Position numbers and translations under genes: made by a program. 64,000 nt of DNA. Origin: Allolobophora icterica. Its lineage: Eukaryota; Annelida; Clitellata; Crassiclitellata; Lumbricidae. The stretch is from contig OY744614.1 of NCBI GenBank assembly GCA_963556255.1, positions 36,739,659 through 36,803,658 of the forward strand. Reading direction: 5' to 3'. Shown here piece by piece: positions 40,345-52,606 of the stretch (the stretch's first letter is position 1; each line of letters opens with the position of its first letter). The notes under the pieces are model-generated. The model saw nothing but the letters and a program-made list of their open reading frames with translations, had not been told where the DNA came from and ran no database searches.

Positions 40345-41335
40345 ATGAGTTTGGTTAGTGAGTTTGCCCATGTCTAACTGCAAATTATTGGTAGACCCCT
40401 CTTATTTTTGGTATTTCTTATAAAACTCCAATCCGCCATTTTGAAATTCATTTTTGGTGTGTTTCCGTGGTCCGATTTTGTCCAATTTTGGATATATCAT
40501 TCGGCAATGGTGTTTGAGCAGGAAACCGTTTAAACAGCTTCTGAAGCACTTTTGCATAATTATGTCTAACTGCAAATTATTGGTATTATTATTGGTATTT
40601 CTTAGAAAACCGCCAATCCGCCATTTTGAAATTCATTTTTGGGAGTGTTCCCGTGGTCCGATTTTGTCAGATTTTGGATATGTAATTCAGCAATGGTCTC
40701 TGAGCAAGAAACCGTTTAAAAATCTTCCGAAGTACTTTCGCCCAGGTCAAACTGCATATTATTGGTATTATTATTTGTATTTCTTAAAAAACCGCCAATC
40801 CGCCATTTTGAAATTCATTTTTGGGAGTGTTCCCGTGGTCCGATTTTTTCCGATTTTGGATATGTCATTCAGCCATTGTCTGTAAGCAGGAAACCGTTTA
40901 AAAAGCTTCTGAGGCACTTCTGCATATGTCTAACTGCAAATTATTGTTAGGCCTCTATTATTACTGTTATTTCTGAGGAAAGACCCCAAATCCACCATAT
41001 TTAAACTAATTTTTCGGAGTGTTTTCCTGAACCGATTTTGTCCGACATTGGAAATGTTATTGAGCAATGGTTTCTGAGCAGGATACCGTTTAAAAAGCTT
41101 CTGAAGCATGCTTGCCCATGTCTAAATGCAAATCCGTTTTTATTCGTTTTTATCCGTTGCGGTATTATCATTGGTATTTCTTAGCAAACCCCAATCCGCC
41201 ATTTTGAAATTCATTTTTGGGGGTGTTCCCCTTGACCGATTTTGTCCGATTTTGGATATGTTATTCAGCAACGGTTTCTGAGCAGAAACCCGTTTTAAAA
41301 GCTTCTGAAGCAATTTTTCCCAGGTCCATCTGTAA
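40345..41335. repeat. Satellite of about 180-205 bp, 5 copies
   Basis: CCGCCATTTTGAAATTCATT recurs near 40433, 40618, 40800 and 41196, with a diverged copy near 40992. It is followed each time by a CCGATTTTGTCC block, GGATATGT-ATTCAGCAATGG and AAACCGTTTAAA. Unit length varies by small indels. Frames through it repeat HFEIHFWECSRGP but have no sign of being a gene. Confidence 0.92.
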
Positions 41336-41523
41336 ATTGCCTGGACTATAGCTCAATAGTCGCATAATGTGGTATATTGGAATAACTTCAGAGCCATGGC
41401 GGCAAAGTTAAGCAGCATACCAGAAACATAATTTCTATACCAGACACTATCCTATGCACAGTTGCAACAAACTAAGATATGCCAAACATAATCCTTTCTG
41501 GTCACTATGCCCTAATGGACATC

Positions 41524-41834
41524 CAGTGTTTAATCTAGTCCCCCTCGTCTGGGAGGGGAAACCAGGTTTCTGGGGGGAGCAAACAATTGACACAAAATTT
41601 TGTCTTCCATCTTTAAAAAGTTTCACACTTTTCTCAAATTTTTCCATTTTTCATCTTCGAAAAAAGTTGATGACCTTTTTTTTTTAGTCCTTCACCCAAT
41701 TTTTTACTTTTTTTCCTCTGTCAAAAAAGTTGATGGTCTGTACATTGTAATATTCCTCGCCTCTGGGGGGGGGGAACATCAATCCTGGGGGGGGGGAACT
41801 TTCCCCCCCCCAAAGACGTCTAGATTACTCACTG
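41524..41834. mobile_element. DNA transposon of the 9-bp TSD family
   Basis: Ends CAGTGTTTAATCTAG and CTAGATTACTCACTG, with exact 9-bp duplication ATGGACATC (41515-41523 and 41835-41843). The interior carries the AAAAAAGTTGATGACC module and G/C runs. Confidence 0.88.
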
Positions 41835-42110
41835 ATGGACATCCCCCAATCATATACATTGTCTGAACAATTGACCGTGGACTGAGAAATTGAAAGATAG
41901 GTGAACCAGTGAACTTATTTACACAGAATTATTACACCTACAAGCGAAGATTATCTTATCTCACCTCATATAATTAGGCAGCTGCAGGTCTGTATATTAT
42001 CTAAAGTTGTGATGGTTGAGCCTTAGGCTGCAAATAGACGTAGGCCTACTAGAGTTTTTTGGTAATATCATCAAGTGCAAAATCCAACTGTTACAGTCAG
42101 GTTCATACCG

Positions 42111-42240
42111 GCATACATGTATGTATGTATGTATGTATGTATGTGTGTGTATGAATGTATGTGTGTATGTATGTTTGTGTGTTATGTGTGTATGTATGCG
42201 TATGCATGTATGTGTGTATGTATGTAGGTATGTGTGTATG

Positions 42241-42271
<31 letters not shown>

Positions 42272-42482
42272 CTATATACGTATGTATGTGTGTATGTATA
42301 TATGTATGTATGTATGTATGTGTGTATATGTATGTAAGTATGTATGTATGTATGTATGTATGTATGTATGTATGTATGTATGTATGTATGTATGTATATA
42401 ACTATGTATGTATGTATGTATGTATGTATGTATGTATGTATGTATGATGTATGTATGTCTGAATGCATGTATGTATGTATGT
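42111..42482. repeat. (ATGT)n tetranucleotide array
   Basis: Nearly 90 ATGT units with GTGT and other variants. Frames coding Tyr-Val-Cys-Met repeats are artefacts. Confidence 0.97.
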
Positions 42483-42854
42483 AAATGAAAATGAAAATGA
42501 AAATGACGGGGACAAAACCAGGCCCGGAAAATAATGTCCTTGAGGTATAGTATGAATGAAAAGTAAAGGACTAGTTGAAAATACAAGAAAATGCAAACAA
42601 ACAACCCAAAAACAAAAAAAACGAACAGAAAATGCATCAGATGATCAGCATGGCTCAGCCGAGCACCTATTACTGTAAACAGGATTACAGAAAAGAACTT
42701 GGTAAAATAAACACACACAAAATAAGCACATCCCAATCAAGAGAATTAAATGTATGCTTACTTAACTAGTCAAGTCCATGTCAACAAACATGAGCTTACA
42801 AAAATTAGTTATATCAAAGTGCGCACAATTAATTGCCAACTGTGCCAAGCGCAA

Positions 42855-43010
42855 TCATTTTAAATATAGAAACTGTCGTAGCATTTTTTTAAATAGTGAT
42901 AAACATGGCACCAAACGGATGTCCAGAGGAAGTGAATTCCATATTGATGGGCCAGTAAGCTTAATTGCAAATGATCTTGTGTTTGTCCTAGCAAAGGCGC
43001 TGTAGAAGCC
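42855..43010 (-). pseudogene. LINE C-terminal coding fragment
   Basis: The minus strand reads FARTNTRSFAIKLTGPSIWN then SLPLDIRLVPCLSLFKKM, the end of a non-LTR reverse transcriptase protein of a different family from the copy at 3181. It ends against the (ATGT)n array at 43013. Confidence 0.7.
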
Positions 43011-43012
43011 TG

Positions 43013-43190
43013 TAACTATGTATGTATGTATGTATGTATGTATGTATGTATGTATGTATGTATGTATGTATGTATGTATGTATGTATGTATGTATGTATG
43101 TATGTATGTATGTATGTATGTATGTATGTATGTATATATATATATATACATATATATATATACATATATATATATATATGTAAGTATGTA
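43013..43190. repeat. (ATGT)n and (TA)n microsatellite
   Basis: About 30 ATGT units followed by a TATATA tract with ACATATATAT steps. Confidence 0.97.
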
Positions 43191-43200
43191 TGTATCTGAA

Positions 43201-44353
43201 CAGTGCCGGCCTTAGGATATTTCGGGCCCCGTGCAGAGGATACTGTATGGGCCCCCATGACACAAGTCATGTTGTTTTTCATTGCTAATCATTTTATTTT
43301 AGTAGATTGTTAAGAAGTGCAACAAGTCAACTGTAACTATGCACGAGAATTCTGGTATATCGTAATCGTTATCGTAATCTCCAAACTTCTAAAGCGCCAC
43401 TTGAAGGCCAAGCGCAGGACACCAGCCTATTCACGAGCGCTAAATCAAATCAGAGGGGGTTCCAGAGAGTAGTCCAAAAGAGGTCCAAGTCCGGTTTCCA
43501 GAAGGCCAAACCAAATCCGAGGGGGTTTTCCAGAGAGTAGTCTAAAAGAGGTCCAAGTCCGATTTCCATTGTACCAGATCAGGAGAGGCACAGCAGCTGT
43601 CAAGGCGGGTGTCGTTTACGGCGAGAATAATTGGAAGGCGGAGGATCAGATGAGTCAGGGTAGGAGTACTTGAAAAGGTGAGACTTCAGTTTTGAGTGGA
43701 AAGCCCGGGGAGGGGGGTGATAGATAGAGGAACATGAGGCGGAGGATGAAGGACGGGTTGCAATGATGATGGATCAACTGAGAAACTGCGGAATTCAGGG
43801 GAGAGATCATTCTAGAGGCGTGGTGCTGTGTTGGATATGGCTCGGTTGGAAACTTGAGGTGAGCATAGTGACTGGGGGTTGAGAAAGACTGAGATAGGAG
43901 GATGAACGGGTGGAGCGGGTTGTCTGAATGGTGAAGAGATCACGAAGGTACTTGGGCTGGGAATATTGTAGGGAGTTGTAGGTTAGTGATAGGACTTTGA
44001 AGTGGATTCGCTCTGTGATTTTTAACCAATGGAGTGATTTGAGGATGGGAGTGATATGATGATGTTTAGGCTAGTGAGTCTTGGATAAGCTGCAGACGCT
44101 TGATTTGAGTGGATTCAAGGTTGAGGAAAAGAGAATTGCAGTAATCAAGCTTTGAATGAACAATGGAGGTAGCAATGGTGGATATAGAGGAAGATGACTT
44201 TTATTTCATTGACAAAAGAGAAGATTCAATTGAAACCATAATTTAATTATTAGGGTGTCTTGCTCATATTAATTGTCTGTGACATTTTCGGGCCCCCTTA
44301 AGTTGCGGGCCCCGTGCGACTGCACGGTTCGCACGCCCATAAGGCCGGCACTG
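43201..44353. mobile_element. TIR element CAGTGCCGGCCTTAG holding a LINE piece, 7-bp TSD
   Basis: It begins CAGTGCCGGCCTTAGGATAT and ends AAGGCCGGCACTG, with ATCTGAA on both sides (43194-43200 and 44354-44360). The outer parts match 35631-35950. An inserted antisense LINE 3' half occupies roughly 43355-44190: minus-strand ITPILKSLHWLKITERIHFK, KYLRDLF and FHSKLKSHLFKYS, with 3' motif AATCTCCAAACTTCTAAAGC at 43377. Confidence 0.82.
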
Positions 44354-44712
44354 ATCTGAACGTGCATAATATTGTAACCTTTTTTAAGAAACTCGGAAAG
44401 GCGTTATAACACGGCTATCTAGCAGTTCTAACAAGATGCGTTTTTGAGATATATCTGGAAAGGTTTTACGAAGGCCTAAGTTATCCTTATAATTATATCT
44501 TTAAGCTGCAGTATGTTTTAAACACAATTTGAAGCGGCATATCAGTGATCGATATTCACAAAACCGTTGTTGGCCTACTCCGTAATCTCCTGTAGACTAT
44601 CATAATAATTTTGAAGCCTAAAAATAGTTCTATTGCCTGAGGCCGGCCAGTGGTTAATAACAGGCCACACAAGCGCATTTATTTCTACATAAATTAGAAG
44701 AAGAGAGAAGAG

Positions 44713-44945
44713 CAGTCCGTTAAGCTAGCCCTGCAGAGCCAGCCATGGGTATGAAACCTTAGCGACTTCATTGTCATAACCTCGGCATATGAGGGTGGGG
44801 GCCGACAGCCTATACGGTCAGCGTACTCGTTATAGCTGAGTTGGATATAGGGACGCAGATGGAGCAGAAATCTCAAAACAAATTTCTGCCCTGGCGGCGA
44901 TTTGAACCCCGACCTCTCGGTTGCCAGTCCAGGTAACCAACAGAT
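44713..44945 (-). repeat. tRNA-derived SINE, family A
   Basis: The minus strand has the B-box-like GGGGTTCAAATCGCC and the CTCATATGCCGAGGTTATG core. Its head (near 44935) is mutated. It lies just downstream of the protocadherin stop. Confidence 0.75.
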
Positions 44946-44965
44946 AATTGCGAACTCCCTAGGAA

Positions 44966-47752
44966 TTAAGGTCTGTATATATGGAGAGGTCGAGTAGGCC
45001 TAGTTATCGATGGCGAGTATGCAATAAACCGATTCTCATAAAGCTCAGCAGCAATAGCAGTGGATACAGGTCGTGACCTTGAACTGAAGAGGAGACAGAC
45101 GATGCCAGTCAACAGAAGGGCAACACCTGCGCCAGACACGGCTAGAACAACAAACAGAATAACGACGTTACGGTTGGCTGCGTCGGCTGCAGTATCAGAG
45201 TTCAACCAAACGGCTTCCTTCTCATCTGAATCCTCCTCCTCCTTCTGATGCTTTGCGGACGCTGTGACGGTCACGCCTGACTGCGTCCTGTTGGTTAGCA
45301 CGAGCAAGATGCTTGCTTCCACGGACGCAGTCAGCGGCGGATCGCCTAAGTCGGTCACGACCACTCTTATTCTGTGTTCTCTCTTTGGGTCCTGAGGCCA
45401 AGAATATTCAGGAACGAGGCGCAGGAGTCCCGAATGGAAATCAATAGTTACTGGAAACGGATCAGTGGTTGTGGAGTCCGGCGATTCCAAAGAGTAGCGC
45501 AGTTGGGCGTTTCTGCCAGAGTCGAGGTCTCGAGCGAGGATCCTGGTCGTTATCGTCGTCGTTTTAGTTCCAGAAGCAGGGTTCCAGTGGATCTCTATGA
45601 CAGGGTTTTCAGACGATGGAAAGTCGATGATAGGCGGGTTATCATTGAGGTCAGAGACAGTTACAGTCAGCGTCGCCAGAGCGGAGAGAGACGGAGACCC
45701 GAGATCAGCGGCAATGACGGTCAGTTGGTACACCGGAAGTTCTTCGCGATCCAGGAATTCAGCAGTTACGATCACTCCGCTGTCGGGATCGATCAGGAAC
45801 AGCTCGCCGAGGTTCTGATCGTAGAGCAGAGAGTATCGTAGGACGTTCTGAGGCGGTTCGGCATCTTGGTCAACGGCGGACACCCAGCCTACGACGGTTC
45901 CAGGCGCCTGGTTCTCATCGACGCTGAATTCGTAGTGAGACTTAAGAAAAACTGGCGCTTCGTCATTTGCATCGAGGACTCGAAAGTGGACAGTGGCAGT
46001 TGACGACCTGCGAAGAGATTGACCCTGATCAGCGGCGACCACGTAGATTACAATGTCGGCTGCCCTCTCGCGGTCGACCAACGCACGCGCGGTTGAGATA
46101 CTTCCGGTTTTTGAATCTATGGCGAAGCCCCAGCTGTCACTGTCCGCAATGGAGTATACGATTCTAGAGTTATCGCCCAAGTCAGCGTCCGATGCGGATA
46201 CTTGTAGGATTGTTTCAGCTATTACGTCACCGTTCATATTTTCCCGAATGGTGAAGTTATAGAACGTTGTCTGAAACACGGGGTTGTTATCGTTAATGTC
46301 TCGAACGAGAATCCTAAGGTGGTGAGAACTGTAGAGGGCTGGAACACCGCGATCAATGCAGCTGATTGTTAGGTTATGGCGCTCCTTTGTTTCTCTGTCC
46401 ATCTCGGCCGCAGTGACAAGTTTGTAGTTGTTGGGGTCAAATTCAACCAAACGAAACTGGTCAGCTTCGTAACCGTATCCATCAAACAAACTACATGTCG
46501 TTACCGAGTTTTCTCCTTCGTCAATGTCCGACACAACAACGAGAGCCACAAACGTTCCCAATTTTGACCCTTCGATGATCTCAGCCACGTCATCCGACGT
46601 TAGGGTGTCAACGGAGATGCGCGGAAAATTATCGTTGACGTCATCAACGACGACGAAGATGGTCGCCGATGATGTCATGCGGTTAACGCTGGCGCCATCT
46701 GACGCCAGAACGACGAGTCTGAATTCAGGATTCGTTTCTCGATCGATTGGAGTTGAACCAGTGAAGAACAATTCTCCCGTTGTTTCGTTCATAGAGAACA
46801 AAGAAACGGAAGTAGACGCTGTACGTGAATCTTCTTCAGCTTCCGGTTCCGTTAATCTGTAGAACACACGGCCATTTGCGCCAGAGTCGAAATCTTCAGC
46901 GAAAACTCGAAGCAGACTGATGGGTGGAGTTCCTATCCGACCCTCAGGTAAATGGACGTAATAGTATGTCTGTTCAAAAATCGGACTATTATCATTGACG
47001 TCTTCGATCACGATGATAAGGGATAGAACACCCGACTGGCACGGGTCTCCCCCATCGAAAGACGTTATGTTGAACATGTACGTCGTCTCATTTTCGTAAT
47101 CCAGAGCATTTGTGACGACTAATTGGACGGAAGTAGATGGCGCTTTAGTTCGAAGGTCAAATTTGTCTGTCGTCGGGGTAAGCACGTATCTCATGACGCC
47201 ATTACGTGGACTGTCTAGATCCGTTGCATGAGGAATGGAGATAATTGTACCTGGAAAAATAGACTCGGGGATGAGTACAGAAAACTTTCCGTCGTTTGGA
47301 AAAACGGGGCGGTTATCATTGAGGTCTAGAAGTTCAACCTGGACGGAAAGAACTCGAAAATAGTCTGCGGGAGTAACAACGACTTGAAAAGAAATCCTGC
47401 AGGATACTTTCCTCGGGCATATCACTTCCCTATCAATTGCCCGGGCGGTGATAATTTTTCCGGAATGCTTTTCTACCTGAAAGTAGTCCGCGACGACCTG
47501 GTCAGGTTTCTTCCCGCGTTGAGTGTTTCCCTGTAGGATAATAAAACGAAGCAAGCTTTGCTGAGACCGAGGCAGTTCAGCCAAGATCTGGTCATCTGCT
47601 ACTATGTTTCCGACAAACGATCCGGCCGTCGCTTCCTCCGTGATTTCATAAACAAGGGACGAATGCACAAACGTCCCACGAATCGAGTTCAGTAAAATCC
47701 AGGTAATCCACAACAGTAGAGTACATCTCGTCTGAACGCTCCTGGAACGCAT
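44966..47752 (-). CDS. Protocadherin, seven cadherin repeats, single exon
   Basis: A 928-residue type I membrane adhesion protein of the non-clustered protocadherin kind. It makes calcium-dependent contacts between cells. Residues 1-27 are a signal peptide. Cadherin repeats end in calcium motifs DLNDN (143), DVNDN (251), DVNDN (371), DINDN (485), DANDE (594) and DLNDN (701); a seventh repeat (about 710-820) has no following motif, as expected for the membrane-proximal one. DRE motifs recur (107, 337, 452, 560, 668). N-glycosylation sites such as NET and NRT are present. The membrane segment is about 863-890. Only 38 residues follow, ending HIYRP, short for the family, so splicing to a downstream cytoplasmic exon is possible, but none was found. 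The whole ectodomain in one exon is typical of protocadherins. The ATG has A at -3. Confidence 0.94.
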   Translation of the reverse strand: MRSRSVQTRCTLLLWITWILLNSIRGTFVHSSLVYEITEEATAGSFVGNIVADDQILAELPRSQQSLLRFIILQGNTQRGKKPDQVVADYFQVEKHSGKIITARAIDREVICPRKVSCRISFQVVVTPADYFRVLSVQVELLDLNDNRPVFPNDGKFSVLIPESIFPGTIISIPHATDLDSPRNGVMRYVLTPTTDKFDLRTKAPSTSVQLVVTNALDYENETTYMFNITSFDGGDPCQSGVLSLIIVIEDVNDNSPIFEQTYYYVHLPEGRIGTPPISLLRVFAEDFDSGANGRVFYRLTEPEAEEDSRTASTSVSLFSMNETTGELFFTGSTPIDRETNPEFRLVVLASDGASVNRMTSSATIFVVVDDVNDNFPRISVDTLTSDDVAEIIEGSKLGTFVALVVVSDIDEGENSVTTCSLFDGYGYEADQFRLVEFDPNNYKLVTAAEMDRETKERHNLTISCIDRGVPALYSSHHLRILVRDINDNNPVFQTTFYNFTIRENMNGDVIAETILQVSASDADLGDNSRIVYSIADSDSWGFAIDSKTGSISTARALVDRERAADIVIYVVAADQGQSLRRSSTATVHFRVLDANDEAPVFLKSHYEFSVDENQAPGTVVGWVSAVDQDAEPPQNVLRYSLLYDQNLGELFLIDPDSGVIVTAEFLDREELPVYQLTVIAADLGSPSLSALATLTVTVSDLNDNPPIIDFPSSENPVIEIHWNPASGTKTTTITTRILARDLDSGRNAQLRYSLESPDSTTTDPFPVTIDFHSGLLRLVPEYSWPQDPKREHRIRVVVTDLGDPPLTASVEASILLVLTNRTQSGVTVTASAKHQKEEEDSDEKEAVWLNSDTAADAANRNVVILFVVLAVSGAGVALLLTGIVCLLFSSRSRPVSTAIAAELYENRFIAYSPSITRPTRPLHIYRP

Positions 47753-47754
47753 TT

Positions 47755-49840
47755 CAGCCTGCTGCTAGCACGCAGTTCGCAGCGCGTTTCATAGTTAAAT
47801 TTTGTCCGAAGGGATTTATTTAGTAGGACTCGCAGCTGGAGACGAGATAGCAGACGTCTCCTATTGCCCAGTTACCCCACTCGCAGCCCCGAGACGCCAT
47901 AGGGGGTCAGCGCAAGCGTACCGTACAGTCGATCATATGGAACAGATGTGCGGCGCAAATATTATATCTAGTCTGTGAGAATTTTCCCAACTAGATCTGT
48001 GCCTGGTGAGGCCTGTGAATGAGTAGATGCTGTTAGTCGTTGCCCATCTGCAGGGGATTCATTGCAACTGCCACCTGCACTCTGATCAGCGCTATTGTGG
48101 CATAAGTTGCACACAAAGCCAGTGGCTTCTATCCCCACTAAAAAAACAGAGCTCAAACCCTCTCCCTCTCTTTCCCCTCCCGTGTCGGGCCTCCCTTTTC
48201 TCCCAGATCCCATGTTGCCGACGTGAGTTTAACTCGCAACAGCGAGATTTATATTTTGTTTTTTCACCTGGCATAGTATTTTAGTTAATGAATTAAGTAA
48301 GTGACAGCATATTTTAAAGTTGAACTAATTTAAAAAAGTTTAGTTTTGTAACAATTATCATGAACTATGCAGACGATAATGTCGCGAGATTTAGTGCAAG
48401 AACTCCATAACACATTAAGTACAGTGTTTTAACAAAATCAAGCGACTTAATTGGACGGTGTTGGCACTAATTTAAACAAGAAAGTGGGTCTTTCACAGAA
48501 CTGCGAGTGAAGACCCTAACTAGTAGAGAGTGATACAAATTGAAAAGAAACACTTCCCCCTGTTTTTCACTGGGCTCAACTTGCTCCCGACCTGAATAGT
48601 GATAAAAAGCTTCTGCACAAAGCAACTGTAGACAGTCTGTAGGCCTACATACGATAACCTATGCGGCGAACATTGACAGTCAGACAGGTACGGTATAGGC
48701 TTGCTGCCGCGCTCGAGTTTGGCTAACTCGCGATTTCATCAGTGGCTTCCTTCGCATGGCGAAGAGCGCCAAGGCATCTCGCCTGCCGTCATGGCATCAC
48801 GCTAGACAAGGATGACAAATCTCTGAGGAGCAATTCAACGGATTTCTAGCGTGACAAATCATAAATGACAAATAATAACAGGACTGGGAACTTCTGATTT
48901 GACTGTGCCAATAGTTTGAGCGCGGCCCTCTGGCGGACAGGAAACTATGCCGTCTTGTTTACATAACAATTGCATTCAATTAATTATATTTATGAAGGAA
49001 AACCGACGAATAATAAGGCTACATTTGCAGAGTAAACCATTGCCTGTGGCGATTTAAATAACAGAAGTCTTATTTAATATCAGGCATCAAAACTGACGCG
49101 GGGCGACATCTGTGGGTAAGGATGCAACCGTATACACAATTGTTTTAACGAGTTACCATTTTTCTCTGTACTGTAGATTCCTTGGGCCTGTATGCCTACT
49201 TATAACGCTGACAAAATTTTAGTTTTGGCACCAAGCTTAGATAAAGGAGGAGGGCGATGCTAAATGATCTTTGTTGTGACGTGCACACCGTCGTTAAACT
49301 GAGACTATTATTAGTTTTGGCGTAAGCACGTGATGTTTAAACGGTGTATTATGGGCCCACCGTTAACTGCTGTGCCTCGATGTAGTAGGCACATGGATGG
49401 TCTATTTGATCTTGCTGAAATATTGCCATAGGGAAGTTTCAGTATACTGTTATGAGTGTTCTGATATGTTTAGACAAGATAGAAGTAGCTATAATGTTTA
49501 GAGAAGACAGACGTTTCAAATGCACACAGATCTGGACTTCATTAAAATGTCTTGCCACATGCACGCATACCTATAGATAGGCGTTAATGGATTATGTGAA
49601 TTTAGGAATCCACTTTCAAAATCTCGGGCTTGAAGCAGGGACAGAAGTCTTTGCTTGGCGCCATTCTCCGGGATTGTTTTGCTTAAACGTATACAACATA
49701 ACGCCCAGCTTACTCAGAGGAGGAACTATACGGTATAGCCCCCGGCGAATTTGTGCATTCTAGAATAGTCGGTCTATAGGCCTCGAGCTATGGTTGTAAC
49801 GTTGACAGAATAGTATTACAGTATAGTATTATATAGCATA
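47755..49840. other. Protocadherin 5' flank and gene-free stretch
   Basis: The promoter of the protocadherin should lie near 47800-48000 on the minus strand. No further gene, RNA or clear repeat boundary was recognised up to the ATC array. Confidence 0.4.
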
Positions 49841-49845
49841 GTATT

Positions 49846-50049
<204 letters not shown>

Positions 50050-50772
50050 TGTCGCAATCAAAGGTCGCCCTGTCGTGTGTTTGCCGTGTGTTGATGTCGA
50101 CCCTCGACTGCTTGTTCTTTTACTTGCACTTTTATTTAACGTGCCTAACTTTTCTATAGAAGATTCACGACGCACTTTGTTTAATTAATAAATGAATTTA
50201 ATTAAAGAAACAAATATATATACACTAACTCTACGGGAACTTCCACGTAGTATTAAAGCGTTTAGATATTAAATCGGACTATCTCAAATGTTGCTTCGTA
50301 CAGCCTAACTCCAGATCGTTCTTCGCGTCAGTCTCTGAATCTGACGGACTAATACTCTGCCGCCGCCGCTGGTCGCTCCTCTCGATGTTGATCGCTCGAC
50401 CGCTGTTCTCACGTCGCGCTCGTCAGTAGTACAAGTCCCGTATTCTCCTTTTCCTTCCGTTAAGTAGGAACTTCAGCGTGCATCGGTCAGCCCCCCTCCC
50501 CACGTCAAGCTATCGCCAATTAGTCAGATTGCTCCTCGAGACGCGGGTCGTCGCTCGCCTGCAGCGCGGGCGGTGTCTGGTTACACCATAGCCGCGAGGT
50601 GTCCTATTACACCTTGGCTGTGTGGTGTCCGATTACACCTCGGCCTCGCTGCCTTCATTGTTGACCAAGTGGAGACTGGCTTTCGTCCGTCATCATTCTA
50701 TCTCGACCGCCAACGACGCCTCCATCGTGATGATGATGATATCTCGTCGTTGTCGTCGATCTCCTCACGCGA

Positions 50773-50773
<1 letters not shown>

Positions 50774-50812
<39 letters not shown>
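50774..50812. repeat. (ATC)n short array
   Basis: About 13 units; several shorter ATG/GAT runs lie just before it. Confidence 0.95.
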
Positions 50813-51044
50813 GTCAATTCCTGACGCCAGCCATTTGGCGGAGATGTGTACGAATTAATGATCTCCATTGTCCTCGGTCACTTGTCAAGTCTATTGCCCC
50901 CCCCCCCCTTAGTGTTAGTCCAAGGGATGTAATGTCCTCAGTTATTTATTTCATTTACCACATATATAGTATTATTACCCATAGTATTAGGCTTATTATA
51001 TATGCTAGTTTGATGTAATTATTCAAATCAACAGCTAATTATTT

Positions 51045-51700
51045 GCCGGTCCCCATACCGGTGGTAGCTTATTTAAGAAATTTGAATCCCGGGCTAGTAC
51101 GGTCCGTACACAGGGAACTTTAATGGCGTGGCATCCATTCCAACGGGCACGGCAACTACCAGCGTATAGTCGTCGTGCGGCGTTTAATCTAGTCCCCCTC
51201 TTCTGTGAGGGGAAACGAAGTTTCTGGGGGACCAACCAATTTTTGTCATTTCGTCCATCTTGAAAGAGTTTAAGAGTTTTTCAACTTTCATCCTAACTTT
51301 TTTGAACACTTTCATCTTGAAAAAAAGTTTATGACTTTTTTTAGTCATTCGTCCAACTTTGTACACTTTACCTAACAAGAATTACTCGATCTCAAAAACG
51401 TTGATGACCTCTTTTTAGGAATTCGTCTATCAAAAAGTATGTTACTCACCTCTCTCGGGGGGAAAACCATGTATCCTGGAGGGCGGGGGGAATTTCCCTC
51501 CCGAAAAGGTCTCTACGTTATAATATTGCTGGCCTCTGGGGGGGGGAACACAAATCCTGGGTGGGGAGATTCCCCCCCCCCAAAGACGTCTAGATTAAAC
51601 ACTGGTCGTCGTGAAGCATCCCACCCGCTTAATTCATTGAAAAATGAGCAATGTCGAGGTCATACGAGGTCATACGGTCGCTGTAGAAAAGCGTGAAGCC
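51045..51700 (+). repeat. SINE/foldback arm split by a DNA transposon
   Basis: 51060-51177 and 51614-51700 match the left arm of the structure at 29482-29660 (CCCGGGCTAG, GGCGTGGCATCCATT, AACGGGCA, AATTCATTGAAAAATGAGCA, GGTCATACGG). They are separated by the 9-bp TSD element at 51178-51604. Confidence 0.75.
51178..51604. mobile_element. DNA transposon of the 9-bp TSD family
   Basis: The left end CGGCGTTTAATCTAG has two transitions from CAGTGTTTAATCTAG; the right end is CTAGATTAAACACTG. The exact 9-bp duplication is GTCGTCGTG (51169-51177 and 51605-51613). The interior has G/C runs and the AAAAAGTTTATGACTTTTT module. Confidence 0.88.
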
Positions 51701-52255
51701 TACATTAACAATGATATAGGTTCATGCAGGGTATATAGACCTGTGGACAGATGTTCTTCACTCATCAGTTTCGCACGTGTATTGTTTTCAGACGATGCAT
51801 GGTTTGTTTACGACATGCGACTCCCCTTCCGCGGGGTTCGTTGCGTCACCCGTGAAACGCGGATCTATTTTCCGCTGCAGGCAGAAGCGACCCCAGCCCA
51901 GACGATAGCCCCCTCCCCTCCACCACGGACGGATGGCACCATAAACTGCCCAAGGCAACCCTCAACAAGTCAACATCCGTTTCTTTACAAATTAAAACTA
52001 ACTGCGTTTGTTTAAAAATGGGTTTTCTACAGAACTCTAGACGCCATCCTTTTCCAAAAAGCATCACAACCATGGTCCTCGTGTCTCAACATATGAAAAC
52101 GGACCAGTCCGCCTCCCCAATCTCTCCAAGTATCTATGGGTTCAAAGGTGACAGTAATGCAGAATGTCAGCCTCAGTAGCGAGCGCCGGAGAAACAGAGC
52201 GCTTACAATTTTACTCTCCGTAGTTTGTCTACCTCGAGTCACTAACACCTACGAT

Positions 52256-52385
<130 letters not shown>

Positions 52386-52470
52386 TGGCCTTTAGGGGTG
52401 CCTTCAACAACTTTAACCTAGACGAATAGGGCCCATTCCGGACAAATCTACTTTGTAAATAATGTTGAAG

Positions 52471-52515
52471 TCCCTGAGGGATCCTGTATACCTCGGGGCA
52501 AAAAAAATAATAATA

Positions 52516-52606
<91 letters not shown>

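Noticed and set aside
40454..40950. Repeat protein with HFEIHFWECSRGP units
   Set aside because: It is the translation of a satellite whose unit length is not a multiple of three and varies from copy to copy.
42016..43282. Tyr/Met/Cys/His-repeat frames on both strands
   Set aside because: They are frames through ATGT arrays.
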